From the NCBI GenBank assembly GCA_029557895.1, contig JAKQHT010000002.1, positions 1-64,000 of the forward strand: 64,000 nt of DNA. Direction: 5' to 3'. Numbering within the stretch: position 1 is the stretch's first letter; each line of letters opens with the position of its first letter. This stretch comes from Bacteroidota bacterium. Lineage in GTDB: Bacteria; Bacteroidota; Bacteroidia; Flavobacteriales; Flavobacteriaceae. The translations under genes and the position numbers were made by a program. The notes under the pieces were generated by a model. The model made no database searches. It was not told the DNA's origin and saw nothing but the letters and a program-made list of their open reading frames with translations. Shown in pieces: positions 24,943 through 33,944 of the stretch.

Positions 24943-25836
24943 ATGAACGCATACATATTCCCCGGTCAAGGTTCGCAGTTTATAGGCATGGGTCTCGACC
25001 TATACGAACAATCGCATTTGGCCAAAGAACTCTTCGAAAAGGCCAACTCCATTCTCGGATTTCCCATAACCGATATCATGTTCAGCGGCACTGCCGATGA
25101 CCTCAAAGAAACCAAAGTCACGCAGCCCGCCATATTTATCCATTCGGTAATATTGGCAAAAGTCCTTGGCGAAAGCTTTAAACCGGATATGGTGGCAGGA
25201 CATTCGCTCGGTGAGTTTTCGGCACTGGTTGCCAATGGCACTTTGACCTACGAAGACGGGTTGAAGCTTGTGTCGCAACGTGCCATCGCCATGCAAAAAG
25301 CCTGTGAAATGCAGCCTAGCACTATGGCGGCCATCCTTGGTCTCGATGATGCTACGGTAGAGCGGGAATGTGCAGAAACCCCCGGCGTGGTGGTGGCCGC
25401 AAACTACAATTGTCCCGGTCAGGTCGTGATTTCGGGAGAGATCGATGCCGTGAACCATGCCTGCGAGGCTTTGAAATTTGCCGGTGCCAAGCGAGCCATG
25501 GTGCTTCCTGTCCGTGGTGCATTCCATTCGCCTTTAATGGAACCCGCTCGAGAAGAATTGGCCATCGCCATAGAAAATACGGTGTTCAGTGAGCCAAAAT
25601 GCCCGATCTATCAAAACGTCACGGCAAGTGCTGTACGTGATGCGGCAAGCATAAAATCCAATTTGATTATTCAACTCACCGCGCCAGTGAAATGGACGCA
25701 ATCCGTACAACAGATGATTGCCGACGGCGCCTCCATGTTTACCGAAGTAGGTCCGGGCAATGTGTTACAGGGATTGGTAAAAAAAATCAATAGGGAAGCA
25801 CAAACGGCAGCCGCAACTTTAGAATCTAACGCATAG
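24943..25836 (+). CDS. fabD: Malonyl-CoA:ACP transacylase
   Basis: Loads malonyl units on acyl carrier protein for fatty-acid synthesis. 297 aa. It has N-terminal IFPGQGSQF, nucleophile Ser88 in GHSLGEFSALV, the substrate Arg of QRAIAMQKA, and the catalytic His in VRGAFHSPLM. The ATG at 24943 starts the conserved N-terminus; an in-frame ATG 66 nt upstream lies in front of the promoter. lspA follows 4 nt after the stop. Confidence 0.95.
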   Translation: MNAYIFPGQGSQFIGMGLDLYEQSHLAKELFEKANSILGFPITDIMFSGTADDLKETKVTQPAIFIHSVILAKVLGESFKPDMVAGHSLGEFSALVANGTLTYEDGLKLVSQRAIAMQKACEMQPSTMAAILGLDDATVERECAETPGVVVAANYNCPGQVVISGEIDAVNHACEALKFAGAKRAMVLPVRGAFHSPLMEPAREELAIAIENTVFSEPKCPIYQNVTASAVRDAASIKSNLIIQLTAPVKWTQSVQQMIADGASMFTEVGPGNVLQGLVKKINREAQTAAATLESNA

Positions 25837-25840
25837 TTTA

Positions 25841-26326
25841 ATGAAACTTACACGAACGCTTCGCATCATCCTATTGATTGCTGCCAACATTGCCGTTGAC
25901 CAAATTTCAAAAATCATCGTCAGGGCAGAGGTTGCCAAAAATGAAATCATCCCGGTCATAGGCGAAAAATTCATCATGACCAATGTTGAAAACAAAGGTG
26001 CCTTTCTTGGTATGGGAAGCAATTTGAGCGATACCTCAAGGTTGATTTTCCTTTTGCTGTTGCCCATACTTGTCCTTGGTTATGTTATTTATTACATACT
26101 TAAAAACAAAACATTGGACAGATTGAGCCTTATCGCTTTTTGCTGTATCATCGGTGGTGGTATTGCCAATGTTTATGATAGGATCGTGTATGGCTCCGTA
26201 ACCGATTTTTTTCATATCGACTTGGGAGGTGTCTTTAAGACCGGAATCTTTAATGTGGCCGATATGTCGGTGTCCTTTGGGATGATTCTGCTCTTGGTGG
26301 CGAGTTTTCGCGCCAACAAAAAGTAA
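25841..26326 (+). CDS. lspA: Lipoprotein signal peptidase (signal peptidase II)
   Basis: A membrane aspartyl protease that removes signal peptides from prolipoproteins. 161 aa with four membrane helices. Catalytic aspartates are Asp113 in GGIANVYDRI and Asp141 in FNVADM. The conserved NKGAFLGMGS segment (51-60) is the family's N-x-GAF motif. It is co-transcribed with fabD. Its substrates include lipoproteins encoded in this window. Confidence 0.95.
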   Translation: MKLTRTLRIILLIAANIAVDQISKIIVRAEVAKNEIIPVIGEKFIMTNVENKGAFLGMGSNLSDTSRLIFLLLLPILVLGYVIYYILKNKTLDRLSLIAFCCIIGGGIANVYDRIVYGSVTDFFHIDLGGVFKTGIFNVADMSVSFGMILLLVASFRANKK

Positions 26327-26470
26327 AAATAAACAACCTGGCAGAGAGATAGTTTTCCGATTATTTTGAACACAGCAAAGAATGCGCGGCTAATCACGAA
26401 TTTTTATCTGTGTAAAATTTGAGGCAAACCAAATTTTCAGCATCAAAAGTGGATGCAAGCCTCAACGACC

Positions 26471-27496
26471 TTATCCTATATTCCTTATTTTCCGTTCCCA
26501 TTTCCAGGCTGAATCCATCGCATCATCGAGGGTCAAGCTTGCTTTCCAGCCAAGCACTTCGTTAGCTTTGGTAGTGTCGGCATAGGCTTGGATGACATCG
26601 CCCTCACGGCGTGGTGCAAATTTGTACGGAAGCGATTTGCCTGACACGCGTTCAAAAGCTTGGATTGCTTCCAAAACAGAACTTCCTTTTCCGGTTCCTA
26701 AATTGAATATTTCAAAATTGGATACATTTTTGCCATCCAGCAATCGCTCCAATGCCACGACATGGGCTTTTGCCAAATCCACCACATGGATGTAATCCCT
26801 GATGCAGGTTCCGTCCGGCGTAGGGTAATCATTCCCGAAAACAGAAAGTTCTTTACGGAGTTTGGCAGCGGTCTGCGTGATAAACGGTACAAGGTTTTGT
26901 GGGACACCAATGGGCAGTTCGCCGATTTTGGCACTTGCATGCGCCCCGATGGGGTTAAAATACCGCAACGCAATGGTATTGAGATGCGAATACGCCCTGC
27001 AAGTATCCCGAATGATTTCTTCACCGATTTGTTTGGTATTGCCATAAGGCGATTCGGCGGGTTTTATCGGTGCGCTTTCGGTAATGGGCATGGTATCGGC
27101 CTGGCCATAGACCGTACATGACGAACTGAAAATAAAATTTGAAACATCCAATTTTAACACTGACTTGAGCATGTATATCAAGGTGTTGAGATTGTTTTCG
27201 TAGTACAACAACGGTTTTTCGACACTTTCACCAACGGCTTTGCTTGCAGCAAAATGGATGACGCCCATAATGTCGCCGTGTTTTTCAAAAAACGCTTCTA
27301 CGTCGGTTTTTTCCTTTAAATCTATCTTTTCAAACAAAGGTGCTTTTCCGGTTATGGCCGTAATGCCATCCAGAACATTGATTGAAGAATTGGACAAGTC
27401 ATCGATGATGACCACTTCAAAGCCTCTTTGTTGCAATTCAACAACGGTGTGAGAACCGATAAAACCTAATCCTCCTGTAACGAGTACTTTTTTCAT
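26471..27496 (-). CDS. galE: UDP-glucose 4-epimerase
   Basis: Interconverts UDP-glucose and UDP-galactose for surface polysaccharide precursors. 341 aa extended SDR. NAD site GGLGFIGSH at 8-16; catalytic Ser near 124-126 (FSSSCTVYG); Tyr151 and Lys155 in YGNTK. It begins immediately after the stop of the DegT aminotransferase gene with no gap, so the two form an operon for nucleotide-sugar metabolism. Confidence 0.94.
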   Translation of the reverse strand: MKKVLVTGGLGFIGSHTVVELQQRGFEVVIIDDLSNSSINVLDGITAITGKAPLFEKIDLKEKTDVEAFFEKHGDIMGVIHFAASKAVGESVEKPLLYYENNLNTLIYMLKSVLKLDVSNFIFSSSCTVYGQADTMPITESAPIKPAESPYGNTKQIGEEIIRDTCRAYSHLNTIALRYFNPIGAHASAKIGELPIGVPQNLVPFITQTAAKLRKELSVFGNDYPTPDGTCIRDYIHVVDLAKAHVVALERLLDGKNVSNFEIFNLGTGKGSSVLEAIQAFERVSGKSLPYKFAPRREGDVIQAYADTTKANEVLGWKASLTLDDAMDSAWKWERKIRNIG

Positions 27497-28636
27497 TTAT
27501 GAATTTGAATTTATAAAATTGATAACCGTGGTTGAGATGAATGCGATTTGTTCATCGTCAAGTTCCGTGTGCATTGGAAGTGAGATGACTTCTTTGACCA
27601 ATTGGTTGGTTACATTAAAATCGTCTTCACGGTATCTCGAATCTTTATAGGCTTTTTGAAGATGAAGCGGAATAGGGTAATAAACACCACAGGGAATCCC
27701 TTTTTCGCCCAAATGTTTTACCAAAGCATCCCTATCTGCATTTTTGATTTTTAAGGTATATTGATGGAATACATGGTTGTCTTGGCCACCTTTGCGATAA
27801 GGTGTGACGATGTTTTTGTGGTCCTCAAAAGCTTTGTCATAAGCATTTGCGGCCTTGATTCGGGCTTCGTTATAGGCGTCGAGGTGTGGTAGTTTGGCAT
27901 CGAGTACTGCCGCCTGTATGGAGTCCAAACGGGAGTTTACACCTACTACATCGTGATGGTAGCGTTCGTACATACCGTGGTTCACGATACCTCTTATATA
28001 ATGTGCCAATGCATCATCATTGGTAAAAATAGCACCACCATCACCGTAGCATCCCAAATTTTTACTTGGGAAAAAGGACGTTGAAGCCACGTGGCCTATG
28101 GTGCCTACCTTTGCTTTGCGCCCATCGGAATAGGTGTAGGTGGCGCCAATAGCTTGTGCGTTGTCCTCAATCACATACAGGTTGTGCGTTTTGGCTATCT
28201 CCATAATCGACTCCATATCAGCGCACTGACCAAAAAGATGTACGGGTACGATAGCCTTTGTTTTGGGCGTGATGGCTTTTTTGATAGCTTCCACATCAAT
28301 GTTGAACGTATCGGGATCGACATCGACCAACACCGGTGTGAGCTGCAACAGTGCAATGACTTCCACGGTAGCGGCAAAAGTAAAATCGGCCGTGATGACC
28401 TCGTCGCCAGGCTTTAAGTTCAATCCCATCATGGCAATTTGCAAGGCGTCTGTACCATTGGCGCAAGGGATAACGTGTTTGACACCGAGGTACTGTTCGA
28501 GATTTTTTTGAAATTCGTGAACCTTTGGCCCGTTGATGTAGGTGTTGGTGTCCAGAACTTCGGCTATGGAAGTGTCCACCACACTTTTTATTTTGGCATA
28601 CTGACCTTTGAGGTCCACCATTTGTATTTTGTTCAT
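27497..28636 (-). CDS. DegT/DnrJ/EryC1/StrS family sugar aminotransferase
   Basis: A PLP enzyme that transfers an amino group to a keto-sugar nucleotide. 379 aa. The internal aldimine Lys192 is in STSFFPSKNLGCYGDGG. Other motifs are CANGTDALQIA, ITADFTFAATVE and VIEDNAQAIGA. It resembles WbpE/WlbC-type enzymes acting on UDP-3-keto-uronic sugars, but substrate is uncertain. Start set at the ATG at 28636 (MNKIQMVDLKGQY); an ATG 48 nt upstream lies close to the promoter. First gene of a pair with galE, divergent from waaA. Confidence 0.9.
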   Translation of the reverse strand: MNKIQMVDLKGQYAKIKSVVDTSIAEVLDTNTYINGPKVHEFQKNLEQYLGVKHVIPCANGTDALQIAMMGLNLKPGDEVITADFTFAATVEVIALLQLTPVLVDVDPDTFNIDVEAIKKAITPKTKAIVPVHLFGQCADMESIMEIAKTHNLYVIEDNAQAIGATYTYSDGRKAKVGTIGHVASTSFFPSKNLGCYGDGGAIFTNDDALAHYIRGIVNHGMYERYHHDVVGVNSRLDSIQAAVLDAKLPHLDAYNEARIKAANAYDKAFEDHKNIVTPYRKGGQDNHVFHQYTLKIKNADRDALVKHLGEKGIPCGVYYPIPLHLQKAYKDSRYREDDFNVTNQLVKEVISLPMHTELDDEQIAFISTTVINFINSNS

Positions 28637-28673
28637 CGGAAAATTGAAGTATTGATTGTGTGAAATGTATTGG

Positions 28674-28731
28674 CTAAAATACAAAAATGTATGGGTACAA
28701 CCAATCGATTTGTGCCAAATGTGTATTTTAG
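28674..28731. promoter_or_regulatory. Divergent promoter region (DegT-galE / waaA)
   Basis: TATTTTAG occurs on the minus strand (28674-28681) and on the plus strand (28724-28731), one in front of each divergent gene. A minus-strand TTG at 28702-28704 is 20 nt from its box. Each box differs from TAnnTTTG by one base. Confidence 0.4.
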
Positions 28732-28747
28732 CAAAAAACAGGAACTC

Positions 28748-29989
28748 TTGCGCTTTTTATATACCATCGGAATCTCAATTGCAGCGCTATTGCTGAAAAT
28801 TTTGGCGTTATTCGATCACAAAATACGTTTGGGCGTGCAGGGGCGAAAGGCAACTTTTCCAAATATACAAAAAGCCATTCACCCCGATGACCGAACGCTT
28901 TGGTTCCACTGTGCCTCGCTTGGGGAATTTGAACAGGGACTTCCGGTATTTAAGGCCTTGCGAAAACTATGCCCAAACCATAAGATTGTCCTCACTTTTT
29001 TCTCGCCTTCGGGGTACGAGATCCGCAAGAACACTGATGTTGCCGATGTAGTGGCATACCTTTCTATGGATACAATCTCCAATGCCAAACGCTTTTTGGA
29101 CATCGTTCACCCCGACCTGACCGTTTTTGTAAAGTATGACATCTGGCCGAATTATCTTTTGGAACTCAAAAAACAAAACAGAAACGCCATTCTTATCTCC
29201 GCTTTGTTCAGCGATAGTCAACCATATTTTAAATGGTACGGCAGCTTGATGCGAAGGGCTCTTGCGGCATTCCGACATATTTTTGTTCAGGATGAAGCAT
29301 CGCAACAGCTCTTGGAAAGTATTGGTTTAAGCGATACCTCCATTTCTGGCGACACAAGATATGACAGGGTCTTTGACCAGTTGAGCCAAGATAATTCCCT
29401 TCCTTTTATGGGCGATTTTAAACAAGGCCATGTGTGTGTTGTCATAGGGAGTTCTTGGCCAGAAGATGAAACATTGCTGGTCCACTTTATCAATAACAAT
29501 TTGGACAACGGTGTTAAATACGTCTTTGCACCGCACAACATAAGGCCAGAGCTCATCAATAATTTACGGTCCAAAATAAAAGCAAAGTCGGTAATCTACT
29601 CGGAGATGGATGGCAAGGATTTATCGGGTTTTTCGGTATTTATCATAGATACCATTGGTCTTTTGTCAAAAATATATAGTTATGCCGATATTGCCTATGT
29701 AGGTGGTGCCATGGGCCACACCGGTTTGCACAATATTCTCGAGCCTGCCGTTTTTGGCGTGCCCATTGTCATAGGCAAAAACCACAAGAAATTCCCTGAA
29801 GCCCAAAAGATGATTAACCAAGCCGGGGTGCAAAGTGTCACGGGTCAGGAAGATCTCGACAAAACATTGTCGGCACTTATTGCATCGTTGGAATTGAGGC
29901 AGAAATTGGGGCGACAAAATGGGTCATTTATTGAAAAAAACAAAGGAGCCTTAATCCAGATCATCCAAATCATACGTATATACTTATAA
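28748..29989 (+). CDS. waaA: 3-deoxy-D-manno-octulosonic acid transferase
   Basis: Adds Kdo to lipid A at the inner face of the inner membrane. 413 aa from the TTG at 28748. The N-terminal membrane anchor reads RFLYTIGISIAALLLKIL, and the GT-B core has WFHCASLGEFEQGLP (catalytic Glu), the conserved YDIWPNYL segment, FVQDEASQQLL and GAMGHTGLHNILEPAVFG. The TTG start puts the N-terminus in line with the family and lies behind a -7-like box. Upstream ATGs at 28691 and 28670 would place the promoter inside the gene. The start is therefore likely but not certain. Confidence 0.9.
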   Translation: MRFLYTIGISIAALLLKILALFDHKIRLGVQGRKATFPNIQKAIHPDDRTLWFHCASLGEFEQGLPVFKALRKLCPNHKIVLTFFSPSGYEIRKNTDVADVVAYLSMDTISNAKRFLDIVHPDLTVFVKYDIWPNYLLELKKQNRNAILISALFSDSQPYFKWYGSLMRRALAAFRHIFVQDEASQQLLESIGLSDTSISGDTRYDRVFDQLSQDNSLPFMGDFKQGHVCVVIGSSWPEDETLLVHFINNNLDNGVKYVFAPHNIRPELINNLRSKIKAKSVIYSEMDGKDLSGFSVFIIDTIGLLSKIYSYADIAYVGGAMGHTGLHNILEPAVFGVPIVIGKNHKKFPEAQKMINQAGVQSVTGQEDLDKTLSALIASLELRQKLGRQNGSFIEKNKGALIQIIQIIRIYL

Positions 29990-30065
29990 AATTTTTTGAT
30001 GCGTTTTTAATAATGCACAGATTGTCTTCAAATATTTAACATTAACAAACACTAAACCATTTACA

Positions 30066-30419
30066 ATGAAAAATCTATTTTTAAGTTTGGCTCTTTTTCT
30101 TTCACTTTCGTTAACTTTCACATCGTGCAGGGAAACCAATAAGGCCAATGAGGCCGAAGAAGTATTGCAAGATGCCGGTAATACTCTTGAAGAAACTGCT
30201 GACAAAGCTACAGAAGCTGCACAAAATGCAGTTGGCGAAGTTGGAGAAGCCATAGACAACGTCGGCGATGCCATAGACAACGCTGCACAAAACGCTAAAG
30301 AAAAAACTGAAGGTGTCATTGACAAAGCTGGTGAGGCTATTGACAACGTCAAAGAAAACCTCAAAGATGCCGGAGATTCTATTGACAAAGCAGCAAAAGA
30401 CCTTACCGGTGGAAACTAA
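30066..30419 (+). CDS. Small lipoprotein with Ala/Asp/Lys amphipathic repeats
   Basis: 117 aa. Lipoprotein signal ending LTFTSC (Cys about residue 21). The mature part is a continuous amphipathic helix built of short repeats of the type GEAIDNV, GDAIDNA, KEKTEGVIDKA, with heptad/11-mer spacing like LEA or apolipoprotein helices. No catalytic domain. Probably an envelope or stress-protective protein; the role is inference. Followed by a strong terminator, so monocistronic. Confidence 0.8.
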   Translation: MKNLFLSLALFLSLSLTFTSCRETNKANEAEEVLQDAGNTLEETADKATEAAQNAVGEVGEAIDNVGDAIDNAAQNAKEKTEGVIDKAGEAIDNVKENLKDAGDSIDKAAKDLTGGN

Positions 30420-30443
30420 ATTAGCCTTGAAATTTTAAATTAT

Positions 30444-30470
30444 AAAGCCTCCTCATCGGGGGCTTTTTAT
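30444..30470 (+). terminator. Terminator after small lipoprotein
   Basis: AAAGCCTCC (30444-30452) pairs with GGGGGCTTT (30458-30466), with one G-T pair, followed by T. Confidence 0.88.
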
Positions 30471-30552
30471 ATATAGTTTAACAATTTGCCGCGACGAAGT
30501 TTCCATATTTAATTTGTATTTTGCAATCATAATTAATTAACGCTGTTTATTT

Positions 30553-32106
30553 ATGAAAAACCAACTAAAAACTGCAATATTCGCCTTCGTTTTGGGCGTA
30601 TTTGCCCTTAATGCCCAAACCAAGAACCCTATTGTTGACAATATTGTCAAAGAAGCAACCGAAAACTCCCAACTGGAGCCATTGGCGCACGAGTTACTCG
30701 ATGTTATCGGTCCACGATTAGTGGGTACGCCACAAATGAAACGTGCACACGATTGGGCTGTAGCAAAGTATAAATCATGGGGTATCGAAGCCAAAAACGA
30801 ACAATGGGGCGAATGGAAAGGCTGGGAACGTGGCGTTACACATATAGATATGGTTTCTCCAAGGGTACAGACCTTGGCCGGTACACAACTCGCCTGGAAT
30901 CCCAGTACCGGACCCAAAGGGGTTACGGCTGAAGTTGTCATCTTGCCTACCGTAAAAGATTCAATGGACTTTCAAAACTGGCTAAAGAGCGTAAAAGGGA
31001 AATTTGTCATGACTTCCGAAAACCAAATCACAGGTCGCCCCGATTACAATTGGGAAGAGTTTGCCACCGAAGAATCCTTTGAAAAAATGAAAAAACACCG
31101 TGATTCACTCTCAAATGTTTTTAGGGAAAACATGAAACGTACCGGTTACACCGCACGAAACATCCACGAAGCTTTAGAAAAAGCAGGTGCCGCTGGTATC
31201 GTTACGTCGTATTGGTCCAAAGGTTTTGGTGCCAACAAGATTTTCTCTGCACGAACCAAAAAAATCCCAACTATCGATTTGCAACTTGAAGACTATGGGA
31301 TGCTTTACCGCCTTGCGCAGTACGGCAGTAAGCCCGTAATCAAGGTTGTAGCAGAATCAAAAGACTTGGGCGTTGCCCAAACCTTTAACACCATTGCCGA
31401 AATAAAAGGCAGTGAAAAGCCGGAAGAGTACGTTATCCTTTCTGCACATTTTGACTCGTGGGATGGAGGTACCGGAGCAACCGACAATGGTACTGGTACA
31501 TTGGTAATGATGGAAGCCATGCGCCTATTGAAAAAAATGTACCCCAACCCAAAACGTACCATCATTGCGGGGCATTGGGGCAGTGAAGAACAGGGACTGA
31601 ACGGTTCTCGTGCCTTTGTGGAAGACCACCCCCAAATCATTGAAAATATCCAAGCGGTTTTTAACCAAGATAACGGTACGGGACGCGCCGTCGATTTGTC
31701 GGGTGCCGGATTTTTACATTCGTACGAGTACCTGACGCGTTGGTTGGGGGCCGTTCCAGAAAACATCAAGAAGCATATTAAAACCGATTTTCCCGGTTCG
31801 CCCAGTGGAGGCGGGTCAGACAATGCGTCGTTCATCGCTGTGGGAGCGCCAGCCTTTAATTTGAGTTCATTGAGCTGGTCTTATGGCAATTATACTTGGC
31901 ACACAAATCTGGATACTTACGACAAGATTGTGTTTGATGATGTTAGAAGCAATGCCATCCTTGCCGCTATCCTTACCTATATGGCTTGTGAGGACAATAC
32001 AAAAACACCACGCGATAAGAGTGTGCTTCCCATTAACCCAAGAACGGGCGAGCAGCGTGCTTGGCCCAGCCACCGCTCTCCCCAGCGCAAAGGCGGTTTG
32101 GATTGA
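30553..32106 (+). CDS. M28-family metallopeptidase, exported
   Basis: 517 aa with signal peptide FAFVLGVFALNAQ. It belongs to the di-zinc aminopeptidase/carboxypeptidase M28 family. Metal ligands are in SAHFDSWDGGTGATDNGTG (His and Asp), catalytic Glu in HWGSEEQGLNGSRAF, Asp in FNQDNGTG, and the last His in NYTWHTNLDTYDK. A PA-like insertion covers about 110-250. Likely releases amino acids from peptides outside the inner membrane. Followed by a bidirectional terminator shared with metK. Confidence 0.92.
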   Translation: MKNQLKTAIFAFVLGVFALNAQTKNPIVDNIVKEATENSQLEPLAHELLDVIGPRLVGTPQMKRAHDWAVAKYKSWGIEAKNEQWGEWKGWERGVTHIDMVSPRVQTLAGTQLAWNPSTGPKGVTAEVVILPTVKDSMDFQNWLKSVKGKFVMTSENQITGRPDYNWEEFATEESFEKMKKHRDSLSNVFRENMKRTGYTARNIHEALEKAGAAGIVTSYWSKGFGANKIFSARTKKIPTIDLQLEDYGMLYRLAQYGSKPVIKVVAESKDLGVAQTFNTIAEIKGSEKPEEYVILSAHFDSWDGGTGATDNGTGTLVMMEAMRLLKKMYPNPKRTIIAGHWGSEEQGLNGSRAFVEDHPQIIENIQAVFNQDNGTGRAVDLSGAGFLHSYEYLTRWLGAVPENIKKHIKTDFPGSPSGGGSDNASFIAVGAPAFNLSSLSWSYGNYTWHTNLDTYDKIVFDDVRSNAILAAILTYMACEDNTKTPRDKSVLPINPRTGEQRAWPSHRSPQRKGGLD

Positions 32107-32123
32107 CGGTAATATAGAAAATG

Positions 32124-32165
32124 AAAAGCCTCCTTCATGTTTTTGTGAAGGAGGCTTTTTATTTT
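32124..32165. terminator. Bidirectional terminator between M28 peptidase and metK
   Basis: AAAAGCCTCCTTCA pairs with TGAAGGAGGCTTTT across an 8-nt loop, with A and T runs on the two sides, between convergent genes. Confidence 0.92.
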
Positions 32166-32205
32166 AATTGAGTATCTGCTTATTGAATTGATTTGGTTTT
32201 TAGAA

Positions 32206-33459
32206 CTATAGACCAAAAGCGTTCTTCACTTTGTCCACATAGTCCAGTTTTTCCCATGTAAAAAGTTCAACTTCTACAGATATATCCATACCGTTGGGCT
32301 GTGAGAAAGTTTTGGTTACGGTCTCATTTTTCCTGCCCATGTGTCCGTAAGCAGCCGTTTCGCTGTACATCGGTTGGCGAAGGTTTAGCCGCTTTTCAAT
32401 GGCCGCAGGTCGCATATCAAAAATCTGTGATACCTTTTCGGCGATTTCGCCGTCTGTCAGGTTAAAAGGGCACGTGCCATAAGTGTTTACATAGATACCC
32501 ATGGGCTCCACCACACCAATGGCATAGCTTACCTGTACCAAAACCTCATCACACAGTCCTGCAGCCACAAGGTTCTTTGCAATATGTCGCGTGGCATAAG
32601 CCGCACTTCGGTCCACCTTGCTGGGATCTTTACCGGAAAAAGCACCACCTCCGTGTGCGCCCTTACCGCCGTAAGTGTCCACAATGATTTTGCGTCCGGT
32701 AAGTCCGGTATCACCGTGCGGGCCGCCAATCACAAATTTTCCTGTTGGGTTGATATGGTACGTGATATCGTCATTAAACAAGTGCTGTATATGTCCAGGG
32801 AGTTTGGACTTTACTCTTGGTATCAGTATTTCCACGATATCCTTACGGATTTTTGCCAGCATGGCATCGTCATTGTCAAACTCGTCGTGTTGTGTTGATA
32901 CCACAATGGCGTCGATGCGCTGTGGCACATTGTCGTCGCTATATTCGATTGTCACTTGGCTTTTAGAGTCCGGACGCAGATAAGTAATGTCTTTGTTTTC
33001 CCTGCGCAAAGCAGCAAGTTCTATCAAGATGCGGTGCGATAGGTCAAGAGCAAGAGGCATTAGGTTTTCGGTTTCGCGAGTAGCATAACCGAACATCATA
33101 CCTTGGTCACCTGCGCCCTGTTCTTCCTTGTTGGCACGATCCACGCCACGGTTGATGTCTTCTGACTGTTCGTGAATGGCAGAAAGCACACCGCAAGAAT
33201 TGCCGTCAAACATGTATTCGCTTTTGGTATAGCCAATCTTATTGATGGTGTCCCTTGCAATTTTTTGGACGTCGAGGTAGGTGTTCGATTTTACTTCTCC
33301 GGCGAGAACCACTTGTCCCGTCGTGACGAGGGTTTCGCAGGCCACTTTTGATTCTTTGTCAAATGCCAAAAAGTTGTCGATTAGGGCATCACTGATTTGG
33401 TCAGCCACTTTGTCCGGGTGTCCTTCAGACACACTTTCAGATGTAAATAAATACGCCAT
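32206..33459 (-). CDS. metK: S-adenosylmethionine synthase
   Basis: Makes SAM from methionine and ATP. 417 aa. Starts [17 protein letters not shown] (ATP-binding His). Other signatures are [24 protein letters not shown] (the GAGDQG hexapeptide), and [18 protein letters not shown] (P-loop-like). An in-frame ATG 72 nt upstream would run through a leader RNA that looks like a SAM-II riboswitch, so the ATG at 33459 is chosen. Its product would be the ligand of both RNA sensors in the divergent region upstream. Confidence 0.96.
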   Translation of the reverse strand: MAYLFTSESVSEGHPDKVADQISDALIDNFLAFDKESKVACETLVTTGQVVLAGEVKSNTYLDVQKIARDTINKIGYTKSEYMFDGNSCGVLSAIHEQSEDINRGVDRANKEEQGAGDQGMMFGYATRETENLMPLALDLSHRILIELAALRRENKDITYLRPDSKSQVTIEYSDDNVPQRIDAIVVSTQHDEFDNDDAMLAKIRKDIVEILIPRVKSKLPGHIQHLFNDDITYHINPTGKFVIGGPHGDTGLTGRKIIVDTYGGKGAHGGGAFSGKDPSKVDRSAAYATRHIAKNLVAAGLCDEVLVQVSYAIGVVEPMGIYVNTYGTCPFNLTDGEIAEKVSQIFDMRPAAIEKRLNLRQPMYSETAAYGHMGRKNETVTKTFSQPNGMDISVEVELFTWEKLDYVDKVKNAFGL

Positions 33460-33512
33460 AATAGTTTTAAATAGGTAACCGGAAGTGATTTGACGGTTTG
33501 CGTCGAAGGAAG

Positions 33513-33567
33513 TTTGCACTGCCTTTAGCATTTTTTAATGAGGTTGCAATCAGTCAAATCTTTCCTC
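33513..33567 (-). promoter_or_regulatory. SAM-II-like riboswitch in the metK leader
   Basis: Read on the minus strand: GAGG (33567-33564), GATTTG, ACTG, ATTGCAA, CCTC (33543-33540), an A-rich loop, GCTAAA (33529-33524) and CAGT (33521-33518). GAGG pairs with CCTC as P1, and ACTG in the loop pairs with CAGT downstream as the pseudoknot. The order GATTTG - TTGCAACC - TTAAA - GCTAAA matches my recall of SAM-II. P1 has two extra A on one side. Lies 55 to 110 nt before the metK ATG. Confidence 0.6.
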
Positions 33568-33582
33568 CGAAAATTTCTTCGG

Positions 33583-33612
33583 CAAAAGTATAAAAATAAA
33601 ATGGATGGCAAA
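33583..33612 (-). promoter_or_regulatory. Promoter of metK
   Basis: Minus-strand TTTG (33609-33612) and TACTTTTG (33583-33590), spaced 18 nt, match the consensus and place the SAM-II-like element right behind the transcription start. Confidence 0.65.
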
Positions 33613-33637
33613 TTTTTTTTGTTTTTTTTGGATTTAA

Positions 33638-33670
33638 TTTGGAATTGTAAATTTTGTGTTGCAATATTTG
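33638..33670 (+). promoter_or_regulatory. Promoter of the methionine operon
   Basis: TTTG (33638-33641) and AATATTTG (33663-33670), 21 nt apart; the -7 box has one mismatch. Transcription would start about 25 nt before the SAM-I aptamer. Confidence 0.5.
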
Positions 33671-33701
33671 CACTCAATAAAGTTCAAAAAACTTACTGAA
33701 G

Positions 33702-33822
33702 TGTTATCAAGAAAGGTGGAGGGATTAGACCCGGTGAAGCCTTAGCAACCCTCGTCATGCGAGAAGGTGCTAAATTCTACTTAAAGACTCGATTCATTTA
33801 TCGACGATTTGGATAGATAACA
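33702..33822 (+). promoter_or_regulatory. SAM-I (S-box) riboswitch
   Basis: P1 strands GTTATC (33703-33708) and GATAAC (33816-33821) close the aptamer. Inside are the conserved AAGAAAGGTGGAGGGA, GACCCGGTGAAGCC, AGCAACCCTC and AAGGTGCTAAATTCTAC blocks, in S-box order. It lies 120 nt before the first gene of the methionine operon and would repress it when SAM is plentiful. Confidence 0.93.
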
Positions 33823-33824
33823 AC

Positions 33825-33863
33825 ACGTTGATTTTCTTTCAGGATTAACGTTATTTTCTTTTT
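33825..33863 (+). terminator. Candidate expression-platform terminator of the SAM-I riboswitch
   Basis: ACGTTGAT (33825-33832) pairs with ATTAACGT (33844-33851), one G-T pair, followed by TATTTTCTTTTT. It lies just behind the aptamer. How P1 would control it is not evident. Confidence 0.4.
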
Positions 33864-33944
33864 AACATTTTTCTATTAAGTCCGCCCAAAAGGCGTATTT
33901 GGCTTTTGTTTTAATCTATTTATTAACTCAAAAAAATTAGAAAA

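Noticed and set aside
30160-30410. Repeated GCTATTGACAAC-like units considered as a repeat array or CRISPR
   Set aside because: The units are coding repeats of the LEA-like lipoprotein, are not uniform and have no spacer structure.
33881-33905. CGCC/GGCG hairpin near the methionine operon start as a ribosome-masking stem
   Set aside because: Only 4 bp with an alternative pairing nearby; too weak without conservation data.
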